From: Sphingorhabdus sp. SMR4y
GTDB lineage: Bacteria > Pseudomonadota > Alphaproteobacteria > Sphingomonadales > Sphingomonadaceae
Length of the DNA stretch: 64,000 nucleotides
Direction of reading: 5' to 3'
Assembly (NCBI RefSeq): GCF_002218195.1
Contig: NZ_CP022336.1
Span: forward strand, 1,793,001-1,857,000
A program made the translations under genes and the position numbers. Below the pieces are notes generated by a model. The model did no database searches and had not been told where the DNA came from. It saw nothing but the letters and a program-made list of their open reading frames with translations. This document shows positions 1 through 6,873 of the stretch, piece by piece. Within the stretch, counting starts at the first letter, position 1. The number at the start of each line of letters is the position of its first letter.

Positions 1-222
1 ACCTCACCGCCTTATTCACACCGTAACTCGCATACTTGGCTTAAACGGTCACGATCCGTATCTCCCTACCTCAAGGGCGCTCTCCCAGTTGAGCTATACA
101 CCAAATTCTATGACGGCCCCAGCGGGTGAATGTTACAACCTTGCGGATGATTCCCGTTGTTCTGGCGTTCCGTCAAACTCTAAACGCAATTATTGACTTT
201 GTATTTCCTGCGCGTATCACAC
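1..222. other. Non-coding phage DNA with tRNA-like half
   Basis: No convincing gene is seen here. On the minus strand, from about 103 down to 62, the sequence resembles the 5' half of a tRNA: acceptor-like bases, a D-arm with GCTC paired to GAGC around the loop AACTGGGA, and a pyrimidine/GAG/purine stretch like an anticodon arm. No T-loop and no 3' acceptor partner follow before position 1, so I do not call it a tRNA gene. It lies downstream of the leftward early operon. Confidence 0.3.
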
Positions 223-762
223 TTATGCGGCCCTGTCAAGCCTGTCTATCAATATTTCTAAGCCCGTCATTGCCTGCGCCAGCTTTACCAGATCGCGGTT
301 GCTGCAATCCCGATCCATGCGCTTAGCGTGAATAAGCCTGTCTAGCCATGCAGGGCCGCAATCGGGATTGATGTCAATCACCAGCTCGTCAAAGGCCTTC
401 CGAACATCCGAACCCAATGCGTTTACCGTGGCAAGCCGTTCGTTCAGCCATTGCTCGTTTCGGAGCGCCTGCTCTTCGTCCTCGATATGACCGCCGGATG
501 ATTGGCCCGCCAGGGTGCAGGACATTTTTCCTACCCCGAATATCGGCCAATAAGCCCTTCCTAGCGCCCTGCCGGTGTCTCTGGCCTCTAGGCTAATCAG
601 ATTGAACCGATAGGCCCTGCCGAGCGCGTCTGTGCCGTCCGTGCCGTATAGGCTGGCCTTAGCCTCCGCTGCCGCGCTGCCGCGATCCCGTGGCTTGCCT
701 GCCCGTGACAGTTGGCCGGATGGTGTGCGCTTACCCTTCTTGCGTTTTCTGCCTCGTGCCAT
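223..762 (-). CDS. Hypothetical phage protein, basic N-terminus
   Basis: 179 residues of unknown function. The first 30 residues are rich in Lys and Arg (ARGRKRKKGKR), which suggests nucleic-acid contact. The rest is predicted helical, and the C-terminal third has an acidic/leucine pattern (ALVIDINPDC-like, then LAQAMTGLEILIDRL). The start at 762 is chosen because AGGGAG lies at good spacing upstream. It is the last recognisable gene of the leftward early operon in this window. A small terminase-like or packaging role is conceivable from its basic start and position, but no diagnostic motif is visible. Confidence 0.6.
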   Translation of the reverse strand: MARGRKRKKGKRTPSGQLSRAGKPRDRGSAAAEAKASLYGTDGTDALGRAYRFNLISLEARDTGRALGRAYWPIFGVGKMSCTLAGQSSGGHIEDEEQALRNEQWLNERLATVNALGSDVRKAFDELVIDINPDCGPAWLDRLIHAKRMDRDCSNRDLVKLAQAMTGLEILIDRLDRAA

Positions 763-798
763 ATCAAAAAACTCCCTGCTGTCTGGATAGGTTCGCGC

Positions 799-1062
799 TC
801 ATGGCTTGGGCCTCGCTGCTATGGCTGCTGAAATCATGGCCTCCCATGCTGTCGAAGCGTTCATTCCCGAATGAAAGCCAAGCGCATCCATTCTGGCGAA
901 ATAGCTTTCAATCATCGCCTCGGTCGGCTCCACCGGCACGATAGCGAGGCCATTGGCCTCTAGTGCTTTGATTGCGGCGGTGGCGAACTGATAAGGGTTG
1001 CGGAATTTTTCATTCATCATCGCCTGAGCCATGATTTCTGCTTCTTTGGTGATGTCGGTCAT
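799..1062 (-). CDS. Hypothetical phage protein (87 aa)
   Basis: Small soluble protein of unknown function. Its start MTDITKEAE at 1062 overlaps the stop of the upstream gene by ATGA, and GGGGAG lies just upstream, so I prefer it to the longer reading from 1110. The C-terminal half (PVEPTEAMIESYFARMDALGFHS) resembles short accessory proteins common in proteobacterial phages, in which a PTEAMxxA motif recurs. No catalytic motif is visible. Confidence 0.6.
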   Translation of the reverse strand: MTDITKEAEIMAQAMMNEKFRNPYQFATAAIKALEANGLAIVPVEPTEAMIESYFARMDALGFHSGMNASTAWEAMISAAIAARPKP

Positions 1063-1208
1063 TTGCTTTCTCCCCGCCGTTCGCGTTTTTCTTTTTCCAA
1101 CTTCCTGCAATGTTCTTCAAACGCCGCCATGCAGTCTGCGCAATGGCAATTCCCGCGATGTGGAAATATTTTCTTCCCCCGCTCCTGCGCTGCTGTTGGT
1201 TCGGTCAT
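1059..1208 (-). CDS. Small cysteine-rich phage protein (49 aa)
   Basis: 49-residue protein with the cluster NCHCADCMAAFEEHC, which could bind a metal, followed by a highly charged Lys/Glu/Arg tail. The start at 1208 gives an ATGA overlap with the preceding gene and has GGAGG upstream; a longer start at 1250 would bury it in that gene. It lies in the leftward chain of translationally coupled small genes. Metal binding is inferred from the Cys/His spacing only. Confidence 0.6.
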   Translation of the reverse strand: MTEPTAAQERGKKIFPHRGNCHCADCMAAFEEHCRKLEKEKRERRGESK

Positions 1209-1414
1209 GGGTTGGCCTCCTTCGCCCGCATCCGGAACAACCAAGGCCAAAGTTCTTCCGGATCAAACCCAAGTTCGACGGCACGTCGCTCAAGGGCTGG
1301 CATCCGCAACGGGAATTTTACGTCAAGCACACTCGATATGTGCAGTCCCTCGGCGCTGTGTCTACCTTGGCAAGACGCCGCCCTAATTAACAAATCTCGC
1401 TTACCGTCCATCAT
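1205..1414 (-). CDS. Hypothetical phage protein (69 aa)
   Basis: 69-residue protein of unknown function, basic in the middle and ending with a Trp-rich segment (ELWPWLFRMRAK). The start codon follows GGGAGG at short spacing and overlaps the end of the 39-codon gene upstream. No family recognised. The coupling on both sides is the main support. Confidence 0.55.
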   Translation of the reverse strand: MMDGKRDLLIRAASCQGRHSAEGLHISSVLDVKFPLRMPALERRAVELGFDPEELWPWLFRMRAKEANP

Positions 1415-1530
1415 TCATCCTCCCAAAAAAGTCCGCAGGCAAAAGGCCCGATTAAAATCATGAAACCGCCTGGTGCGAACGAAAAGCCAAGGGCGAATAT
1501 CTCGGTGTTTGTTGTAAATATCGGGGTCAT
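1411..1530 (-). CDS. Small membrane peptide (39 aa)
   Basis: A 39-codon gene starting MTPIFTTNTEIFALGFSFAP. Its ATG at 1530 overlaps the stop of the preceding gene by ATGA, and its own TGA overlaps the next start at 1414, so it fills the gap in the operon exactly. Residues 11-36 form one hydrophobic segment rich in Phe, Gly, Ile and Leu, so it is probably a single-span membrane peptide. Function unknown. Confidence 0.6.
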   Translation of the reverse strand: MTPIFTTNTEIFALGFSFAPGGFMILIGPFACGLFWEDE

Positions 1531-1763
1531 TGGGGTGGCTCCAAACTCTTGGCAATTTTTTGCGGCAGTTCGCTGAACTCAATGGCCATTGTCATGAAGC
1601 ATTGCCCAAAACCCCAACCGGCAACTAACGCCCCCCTTACACTCTGGCTCCATTGCATCGGGTCAATTTCAGCGGTCACAAAAGAGCCAAGCAAAACAGC
1701 AAATATGAAGCTAACAAACCATTGCGCTGGATATAAAACCAACCGCACCTTGAAATTGTTCAT
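1527..1763 (-). CDS. Small two-span membrane protein (78 aa)
   Basis: 78 residues starting MNNFKVRLVLYPAQW, with two hydrophobic segments (about residues 13-32 and 46-62) separated by an acidic loop containing EIDPMQW. The start at 1763 is favoured by a GAGGGG site and by overlap with the stop of the 52-codon gene upstream. A holin-like topology is possible, but its place among early genes argues against lysis. Function unknown. Confidence 0.6.
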   Translation of the reverse strand: MNNFKVRLVLYPAQWFVSFIFAVLLGSFVTAEIDPMQWSQSVRGALVAGWGFGQCFMTMAIEFSELPQKIAKSLEPPQ

Positions 1764-1918
1764 TTCCGCGCCCCCTCGTAATGCTTGGCGTAGAATGCCG
1801 CCCACTTCGGACAGATGCCGGCGTATCTCCCTGCTTTCCAGTTATCGCGTATCTGTTGCACTGTTTGGCCTTTCTGGTGGTCTATGTGGAATTGGGTGGC
1901 GGGGGATGGGGTGGTCAC
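1760..1918 (-). CDS. Small phage protein, GTG start (52 aa)
   Basis: A 52-codon gene with a GTG start at 1918 that overlaps the stop of the upstream gene by GTGA; its TGA overlaps the ATG of the following membrane protein. The product begins VTTPSPATQFHIDHQKGQTV and contains GICPKWAAFYAKHYEGARK at its end. GGGA lies a few bases before the start. No family recognised; the coupling on both sides makes it credible despite its size. Confidence 0.6.
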   Translation of the reverse strand: MTTPSPATQFHIDHQKGQTVQQIRDNWKAGRYAGICPKWAAFYAKHYEGARK

Positions 1919-2112
1919 CTTTTCCCGCGTGTCCGCTTGGTTTCCATGCTCACAACACAGTCAGTCTTGACCCGCCAATATTCTGACGTTCCACCCTCCG
2001 CAGGCTTCCGGTAAAATATCAACCAAGGGTCTTCTTGTTTATAGCCGTCAGCTTCAACGTGCCGCATATCTTGGCCAACATTCATTTGTATTCTGAAAGT
2101 GTAATCCGCCAT
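1915..2112 (-). CDS. Hypothetical phage protein (65 aa)
   Basis: 65 residues starting MADYTFRIQMNVGQD. Start at 2112 overlaps the preceding stop (TGATG) and has GGAG ten bases upstream. The residue pattern (alternating Tyr/Phe/Ile, then DPWLIFYRK and RVKTDCVVSME) suggests a small beta-sheet fold. Function unknown. Confidence 0.6.
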   Translation of the reverse strand: MADYTFRIQMNVGQDMRHVEADGYKQEDPWLIFYRKPAEGGTSEYWRVKTDCVVSMETKRTRGKR

Positions 2113-2807
2113 CAAATATCTCCTGTCTCTGCTGTCCATGCGCCGCGTGTGGTCTTCAAAAATTCAATGAAGCCAAGGTCTATTTTGTGATAAAGCACAA
2201 ACTCATCACCGAACCAGTGCCCTAGTCTCATCTCGTGCATGGTTTCCGCGCAGCATTTATTCGCGGCGGTCGGCTCGAATTGCATTGTTAGGTTTTCGTC
2301 AAATTGAGCATTAACGAGCATATTTTTACACTCACCTGGAAGAAGTGCAGCTTTAGCCCGCCATATCTCCTGCCATTTTTCCTTAAGTGCCAACTCTCCT
2401 TTGGCCTCTTTATATTCATGGGCCAAACGAGCGTCTTTCTCATCTATGTCCCGAGCAATTGGCTCGCCAAATGGGTTTCCCGAATAGCCGCCTCGCCAAC
2501 GCTGCCGTGCAATTCTCAGACGGTCTTTTGCATAAACCAACCCTGCGGCGCGCAAAGGTGCTTCTGCGCTAGTCACCGACATCAGATAAAGCAGAATCAT
2601 TTTCTCGGATGGGCTTAACTGCCCCTCCCCTTGAGAAAAACCGACATCCATAAACGGGGCAGCGGACTTAATCTGCTCGTAAATTTTTTCTTTTTCTACA
2701 TCGCCTTGTTCTTCCGAATACCCCTTGGATTCAACAGGCGATGCGCGCCTCATTAAATCTTGTAGGTCGGATGAGATATATGCTGGGTTCATATTAGTTG
2801 ATGTCAT
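2112..2807 (-). CDS. Hypothetical phage protein (231 aa)
   Basis: 231 residues with no motif I can assign. Residues 115-150 are strongly helical and charged (DEKDARLAHEYKEAKGELALKEKW). A central block PSEKMILLYLMSVTSAEAPLR looks like the core of a helical bundle. The C-terminus, TTRGAWTAETGDI, repeats the C-terminal TTRGAW of the neighbouring gene at 2794-3396, encoded by the same 19 bases. The gene lies between the replication genes and the small-gene cluster. Confidence 0.65.
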   Translation of the reverse strand: MTSTNMNPAYISSDLQDLMRRASPVESKGYSEEQGDVEKEKIYEQIKSAAPFMDVGFSQGEGQLSPSEKMILLYLMSVTSAEAPLRAAGLVYAKDRLRIARQRWRGGYSGNPFGEPIARDIDEKDARLAHEYKEAKGELALKEKWQEIWRAKAALLPGECKNMLVNAQFDENLTMQFEPTAANKCCAETMHEMRLGHWFGDEFVLYHKIDLGFIEFLKTTRGAWTAETGDI

Positions 2808-3396
2808 TAGTCTTGCTCCATGCGCCGCGTGTGGTGTTGGCCTTGGCTTTCAATCCCGCCAGTATGTCGGCTGTCTTTGGATCGATCTCTTGCCCGTCTG
2901 ACGAACTGTGCAGGCTTACTGGCTTCCGGCGCAGCACAGCCTTGATGCGGTTGTGATAGTTCTGCTCGGTCGTCGGGAGCCGACCGCCATTGTCGGCGGT
3001 TGCACGTTGCTTGATCTGCCGGATGGTCGGGAACCAATCCAGTTCATCAAGACACTTTCGGGCCGCTTGCTCGATCTCTTCGACCGTCAAGTCCCGCAAC
3101 TGTTTCTGGTAGACCGCCAGCATGGTTTCGCCACGCATTTCGTCGGTCCGCTGCTTTGGCAGGGCCGCTGACAGCGCCAGAATAACTCCGGTGATCTTTT
3201 CGGGCGGGGCTGGCGTGAACGCAGGGCGGGCCATTTCCGCCAGTGGCTCTAGCCAGCTACGCTCCGCTGTAGTCGGGCAATGATCCCAGCGCATTGCGTC
3301 CAGAGCCTCCCGCCGTGAGCTGCCGAGCTGCTGCATCGAAAAGACCGTCGCCACTTCCTGATTTTTTGCCGCTTTCGCTTCGATTGCCTGTTCCAT
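2794..3396 (-). CDS. Putative phage helicase loader-like protein
   Basis: 200 residues. The middle (about 85-132) has the pattern of phage helicase-loader families (G39P/lambda P type): MLAVYQKQLRDL, then an EEIEQAARKCL helix and WFPTIRQIKQ. Family knowledge suggests it delivers the replicative helicase to the phage origin. The best start, ATG at 3396 after GGAAAG, makes the gene overlap the end of the upstream gene by 140 bases in another frame; a later start at 3336 or 3294 would shorten the overlap. The C-terminal tail shares TTRGAW with the downstream protein. Confidence 0.55.
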   Translation of the reverse strand: MEQAIEAKAAKNQEVATVFSMQQLGSSRREALDAMRWDHCPTTAERSWLEPLAEMARPAFTPAPPEKITGVILALSAALPKQRTDEMRGETMLAVYQKQLRDLTVEEIEQAARKCLDELDWFPTIRQIKQRATADNGGRLPTTEQNYHNRIKAVLRRKPVSLHSSSDGQEIDPKTADILAGLKAKANTTRGAWSKTNDIN

Positions 3397-3910
3397 TTTG
3401 CTTTCCAGTTTTCAGTTCTTCCGGTTCGTAAATCGCGCCCCAGCCCTTGCCGACCGCGTATTCCAGCAATCGGCCAGGTGGCCATTCGTCGGTTTGCAGC
3501 TTGGCAATGTCGTTGAGGAACCGCCGATGCGCGGTTTCGGTGTTTGTCAGCTTTTTGGCTTTGCGGTTTTTCAGGAAATCCCGCCAAATTCCGCTTTCAG
3601 CCCAATCCGGTTTCGGAAAAGCCTCGCGCCCGTGGTGTTTATATACGGGGGTATGGGTGGGGGGGTTTGAATTAATTTCTTTGGGGGGGAGGGAAAGGCC
3701 CGGATTTTCTTCGTCACAGTCAGTCACGTTATGTTGCGTGACGTCACGTGACGCATCGCGCTCACGCTTCCTTGCTTGACGTTCACGCGCTTTGGCACGA
3801 GCATCTTCTACCGCCTTTTCGGAAACCTTCTTTTCCGCTATCATCATAGCGACTTCTTCTATCAATTCAGCTGGCGTCCCAGCTTCAATAAGGCGTGCCA
3901 GAAGGCTCAT
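3257..3910 (-). CDS. Phage replication-module protein
   Basis: 217 residues starting MSLLARLIEAGTPAELIEEV. The N-terminal 70 residues are a charged helical region (KARERQARKRERDASRDVTQ), followed by a Pro/Asn-rich linker and then a C-terminal part (SGIWRDFLKNRKAKKLTNTE and GWGAIYEPEE). This arrangement is seen in phage replication initiation proteins, where a linker joins a partner-binding start to a small C-terminal domain. The start at 3910 overlaps the preceding stop by ATGA. I infer a replisome-assembly role from position beside the DnaA-like and loader-like genes; no ATPase motif is present. Confidence 0.55.
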   Translation of the reverse strand: MSLLARLIEAGTPAELIEEVAMMIAEKKVSEKAVEDARAKARERQARKRERDASRDVTQHNVTDCDEENPGLSLPPKEINSNPPTHTPVYKHHGREAFPKPDWAESGIWRDFLKNRKAKKLTNTETAHRRFLNDIAKLQTDEWPPGRLLEYAVGKGWGAIYEPEELKTGKQNGTGNRSESGKKSGSGDGLFDAAARQLTAGGSGRNALGSLPDYSGA

Positions 3911-4317
3911 GCGTCCAACTCCATCAACCAATCAGCAAGGTCACCTTCGAGGCGGAACCACTCCCCGCGCTCGTGCTGTTCCGCGAACCGACGATGCAAT
4001 TCACCTTCGCGGTCGAATGTCGTTTTGATAAAGGCGATTAAATGAAGCTTCCCACCGGAACCCGTCTGCAACCCGCGCATCCTTTTGGTCGGGTAAGACT
4101 CTGAAAATCCAATCTTCACCAGCTTAGTTAGTTCGCACTGGATAAAGTAAACGTAACCCGAGCGACGGGGCTGTGATGGAGTATTCTCTTCCGCGTGGAT
4201 AACTTCAACACGCTCCCGGTGCATAGACTTCCGTGGGCCGCGCCTTCCGACACAAGGTGTTCCAGAAGCGGAACCGCATTTTGGGCAATCTGCCGTCAGA
4301 ACAATCTCGCGCCTCAT
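3907..4317 (-). CDS. Zinc-finger plus T5orf172 GIY-YIG protein
   Basis: 136 residues in two parts. Residues 10-38 form a phage-type zinc finger (CPKCGSASGTPC, later H and R). Residues about 53-125 match the T5orf172/MUG113 branch of GIY-YIG nucleases: GYVYFIQCE as the GIY-YIG strand, KIGFS with the loop, a conserved Arg in RMRGLQTG, and a Glu/His region (EGELHRRFAEQHERGEWF). It is probably a DNA-binding nuclease of the replication module. ATGA overlaps join it to both neighbours. Confidence 0.75.
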   Translation of the reverse strand: MRREIVLTADCPKCGSASGTPCVGRRGPRKSMHRERVEVIHAEENTPSQPRRSGYVYFIQCELTKLVKIGFSESYPTKRMRGLQTGSGGKLHLIAFIKTTFDREGELHRRFAEQHERGEWFRLEGDLADWLMELDA

Positions 4318-4757
4318 GCCACCACCTCCAGCGCGTCCACCATGCTGGCCAATTCGGCGTCGGACGCGATTTTTCTTTCAACTCGGGACAGCATAACCTT
4401 CACCGCGCTGTGCCTCATGCCCAAGGCGTTGCCGATTGCCCCTATCTCATATTTACCCGTCTTGCTCATGACGTAGGCACACGCTTGGCGGGCACAAAGC
4501 TGCTTGCGGGCTTCAAGATCAGATGAGCTTGGCCGATAGTCTACGCCCTTCCGGATGCGAATAAGTGATGGGGGAATGCCCAGAACATGAGCCGCCCGCT
4601 CCATGAACAGTGGCGATTTATCCGGCTCGACCGGGCTAAATGCGGCCTTTAAATCAATCTCTCGGCATTGGAGCCTTTCGCGCAATGATGGTTGCACGAA
4701 GCTGCCAATCGAGAACAGCGGAGACTCCACGCGCCTTTTTGCAATTGTTCCGGTCAT
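4314..4757 (-). CDS. DnaA domain IV-like DNA-binding protein
   Basis: 147 residues. The C-terminal half, ARQACAYVMSKTGKYEIGAI followed by GNALGMRHSAVKVMLSRVE, has the helix-turn-helix layout of DnaA domain IV, which binds DnaA boxes. No AAA+ ATPase domain is present, so it is a stand-alone binding domain, as seen in many phages. It may mark a phage origin or compete with host DnaA. The start at 4757 is chosen because it overlaps the stop of the preceding nuclease gene by ATGA. Confidence 0.7.
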   Translation of the reverse strand: MTGTIAKRRVESPLFSIGSFVQPSLRERLQCREIDLKAAFSPVEPDKSPLFMERAAHVLGIPPSLIRIRKGVDYRPSSSDLEARKQLCARQACAYVMSKTGKYEIGAIGNALGMRHSAVKVMLSRVERKIASDAELASMVDALEVVA

Positions 4758-5137
4758 TGGCACAGCTCCGCAAAGCGTTCCAATGTGATGACAATAAGGG
4801 TCTTGCCCCTATCCTCTCGCAGCGCCAGAAAGTCATTCCCTTCGAGATTTTCGGTCAGGAACTTGGGCAGCGACTTCTTCCGCTTCGCCTCGCCCTTGTA
4901 GACTAAATCCGGATCGAAGCCTGGGTATAGGTCCAGATCGCCCTTAGCGTATGTGGTAGCGCCAGACAGGGGGACTTTCTCGCAACGCAGGCCGTATGCC
5001 TCGAAGTCCTTTACAAGCTCTCTCTCGAAGTTTCCGCCGCGCCTGCGGTTGTTACGCCCGCGCATTACGTTCTTGCTCTGCTTGGGCTTCTTAAGCGCCT
5101 CTGCGTAGGAGCCGGGAGGGGATTTGTCGTCTATCAT
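4754..5137 (-). CDS. Hjc-like PD-(D/E)XK nuclease (resolvase)
   Basis: 127 residues. After a basic stretch (GRNNRRRGGNFERELVKDFE) come the elements of the Holliday-junction resolvase Hjc type of PD-(D/E)XK nucleases: Glu in FEREL, Asp in GDLDLYPG, and GEAKRKK as the ExK motif. Such enzymes cut branched DNA in phage replication and recombination. The start at 5137 overlaps the stop of the 52-codon gene upstream by ATGA. Assignment to this nuclease fold is solid; branched substrates are inferred. Confidence 0.75.
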   Translation of the reverse strand: MIDDKSPPGSYAEALKKPKQSKNVMRGRNNRRRGGNFERELVKDFEAYGLRCEKVPLSGATTYAKGDLDLYPGFDPDLVYKGEAKRKKSLPKFLTENLEGNDFLALREDRGKTLIVITLERFAELCQ

Positions 5138-5292
5138 GCCTCACCCCGCCATATTGCTTGCAGGTGCTTAATATCACTTTCATTTGGATGACCGAGGCCA
5201 ACGCCCATGCGATACCATTTTATAGCCCATGCGCGGACGCGGTAAGACAGCCAGTAGAAACGGATATGTCGAATTATTGGCCAACGTTTCAT
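5134..5292 (-). CDS. Small basic phage protein (52 aa)
   Basis: 52 residues starting MKRWPIIRHIRFYWLSYRVR, rich in Trp, Tyr and Arg; the second half, VGLGHPNESDIKHLQAIW, is more polar. The ATG at 5292 follows GGAGG and overlaps the stop of the previous small gene; its TGA overlaps the nuclease start at 5137. It may be a small peripheral membrane or nucleic-acid-binding protein. Function unknown. Confidence 0.6.
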   Translation of the reverse strand: MKRWPIIRHIRFYWLSYRVRAWAIKWYRMGVGLGHPNESDIKHLQAIWRGEA

Positions 5293-5444
5293 GCAGCCTC
5301 CAGTTTCAGGATTTTAAACGCCGTTGTGAGCGCAACGCCGTGTTTGCTAGCTGCTTTGCGCAAGGGCATTGTTTGAACGTCCACGCGAAGCTGCTGCGCC
5401 TCTGTTAAGGTTAATCGTCTGCGGCAGTGGCGGTGCTCATCCAT
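5289..5444 (-). CDS. Small helix-turn-helix protein (51 aa)
   Basis: 51 residues starting MDEHRHCRRRLTLTEAQQLR. Residues 28-48 (LRKAASKHGVALTTAFKILK) have the spacing of a resolvase-type helix-turn-helix. The gene overlaps the end of the upstream HNH gene by a few bases and the start of the next gene by ATGA. It is probably a small DNA-binding accessory of the replication operon; the target is unknown. Confidence 0.6.
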   Translation of the reverse strand: MDEHRHCRRRLTLTEAQQLRVDVQTMPLRKAASKHGVALTTAFKILKLEAA

Positions 5445-6087
5445 TGGACCGCTCCCGCAGCTTGTGCTTCAACTCGGCAAGTGCCATCACTGTCGGTTTT
5501 ACTTCCGGCTCGGCAGCGTCATAGGCAAGCGCCGTTCTGTGGCGACCACCGTTGAGCAGCGCCAGAACAGCACGAGGGACAGCCTTCCAGTTAGTCGGGT
5601 CTGTGTTCAGCCTGTCGCCATCAAGGCATTTGAGCGCATACCCTTCCGGTACTGGTCCGTTGGCTTTTTCCCACTCGTGGCGATGTTTCAAAACGTAGCG
5701 CCGCTCAAATCCGGTGTGGGGGTTCGTTTCGGCAATACTGACTTCAACGTAACCGTCTTTTGATACGCGCTCGTGGCCGAGGTAGTTATGATTGTGCGGA
5801 AGATGCCCTTTTTTGAATTGGGTTTTCCGTGCGTTAGGGTGGCGTCCACCGACACCTTCCGGACATTTCTTTCCCTTGTTTGGAGGGGTAGTGCCTTTGG
5901 CAAAATATCCGGTCCGACCAGTCATCCACCCCTTGCGCTTACAAAGAGAGTTGAAATTACTCAGCGAGACATCGTCGCGACCGAACTTACGGCAGAATTT
6001 GCGGTGGGCTTCAGCGCGGGCGTCCTTGCTCCGTGCTTCAATCCACTGCAACTCTGCTTCACTATACGGTATCCGCCGCCCCTTCAT
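5437..6087 (-). CDS. HNH endonuclease
   Basis: 216 residues. The N-terminal third is a basic helical DNA-binding part (about 1-60). Residues 75-105 contain TTPPNKGKK and QFKKGHLPHN, a Gly/Lys-rich linker typical of this phage HNH family. The HNH motif follows at about 135-170: LKHRHEWEKANGPVPEGY, then CLDGDRLNTDPTNW, with paired His, Asp and Asn. Free-standing HNH enzymes of this kind nick DNA and often behave as homing endonucleases. Start overlaps the preceding stop as TAATG. Confidence 0.8.
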   Translation of the reverse strand: MKGRRIPYSEAELQWIEARSKDARAEAHRKFCRKFGRDDVSLSNFNSLCKRKGWMTGRTGYFAKGTTPPNKGKKCPEGVGGRHPNARKTQFKKGHLPHNHNYLGHERVSKDGYVEVSIAETNPHTGFERRYVLKHRHEWEKANGPVPEGYALKCLDGDRLNTDPTNWKAVPRAVLALLNGGRHRTALAYDAAEPEVKPTVMALAELKHKLRERSNG

Positions 6088-6344
6088 TAGGATTCAACCG
6101 CTTTCAACGCAGGACGATCTTCGATCATCGGCAGTTGGGCTTTGAAGCGGTCGCCATGATCCGCGACAATCTTAACTGCTTTCAGATGAAGGTCAGCGAC
6201 ATCAACAATCTGCGATGAAACGTCGATAATAGACTTTGCGCGCACAGCCTCGGTTGCGATCTGCTCGGGCGTCAAACCTTCATCAGACAGGCGCTCAAGT
6301 TCCGCAAACAGGTGATTATTCAGGTCAATAAGTTTGTTTTTCAT
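6087..6344 (-). CDS. Hypothetical phage protein (85 aa)
   Basis: 85-residue, entirely helical-looking acidic protein (NNHLFAELERLSDEGLTPEQ, then repeated Ile/Val-Asp heptads). Short early-region proteins of this appearance are common in temperate phages of Proteobacteria, but their role is not established. ATGA and TAATG overlaps join it to both neighbours. Confidence 0.6.
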   Translation of the reverse strand: MKNKLIDLNNHLFAELERLSDEGLTPEQIATEAVRAKSIIDVSSQIVDVADLHLKAVKIVADHGDRFKAQLPMIEDRPALKAVES

Positions 6345-6745
6345 GACTTCACTCCGATCTGTGCAATTTTACTGTTCAAGGCGTCGCGTTCCTTCGGCCC
6401 GATCTCCCGCCCGTCCTCGCTCTCGGGATGGTGAGCTGCCGACTTGGCTTTCAGATATTCGTGCATGACTTCTGCCAGTTCGTCGTGATTGATGCCCTCT
6501 GGCGTCTTGACGATCTGGAACCCGTCGGGCAGCAGCAGGGACAGTAATTCGGGATCAACGCCAGCCTTCGCGTAGCCATTGAACGCCGCAATATTCATCA
6601 CGCTGTCACCGTTGGCATGCTTATCAACCGTGCTCGGGCTTAGCTGCGTCTTATGCGCCAGTATCTTCCGAGCGATAGGACACGCTTCAAAAACGTCTTT
6701 CTGGGCGTCTTTCGCAGCATCTACGAATTTACGATTGAGGCACAT
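6341..6745 (-). CDS. Putative CII-position regulator
   Basis: 134 residues, first gene after the cro-like gene and its terminator, the position held by cII in lambda. Residues 25-60 (ARKILAHKTQLSPSTVDKHA, then GDSVMNIAAFNGYAKAG) look like a helix-turn-helix. The C-terminal half is acidic and may mediate oligomerisation. A lysis-lysogeny regulator is inferred from position and the DNA-binding pattern; it could equally be a replication accessory. AAGGAT lies upstream of the chosen start. Confidence 0.5.
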   Translation of the reverse strand: MCLNRKFVDAAKDAQKDVFEACPIARKILAHKTQLSPSTVDKHANGDSVMNIAAFNGYAKAGVDPELLSLLLPDGFQIVKTPEGINHDELAEVMHEYLKAKSAAHHPESEDGREIGPKERDALNSKIAQIGVKS

Positions 6746-6800
6746 GATTTTACGATCCTTTACGTGTAGCTATTGAGCATGGAAGAAAGAGAGAAAATCA

Positions 6801-6833
6801 GGAGCGCGGCGATAAGCAACTTGGCCGCGCTCC
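6801..6833 (-). terminator. tR1-like terminator after cro
   Basis: Perfect 10-base stem (GGAGCGCGGC paired with GCCGCGCTCC) with a 13-base loop. On the minus strand it is followed by a pyrimidine run, TGATTTTCTCTCTTTC, complementary to 6781-6800. It sits between the cro-like gene and the next leftward gene, where lambda has tR1. A second hairpin (7-base stem CCAGCGA/TCGCTGG, 6841-6864) lies just before it. It could act as an attenuator that an antiterminator must overcome. Confidence 0.7.
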
Positions 6834-6873
6834 CTAGTTGCCAGCGAAAAGGAGCTATCGCTGGTAGGGGGTT

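Noticed and set aside
62-103. Complete tRNA gene at the left edge
   Set aside because: T-loop and 3' acceptor strand are absent and the anticodon stem has a mismatch with an 8-base loop.
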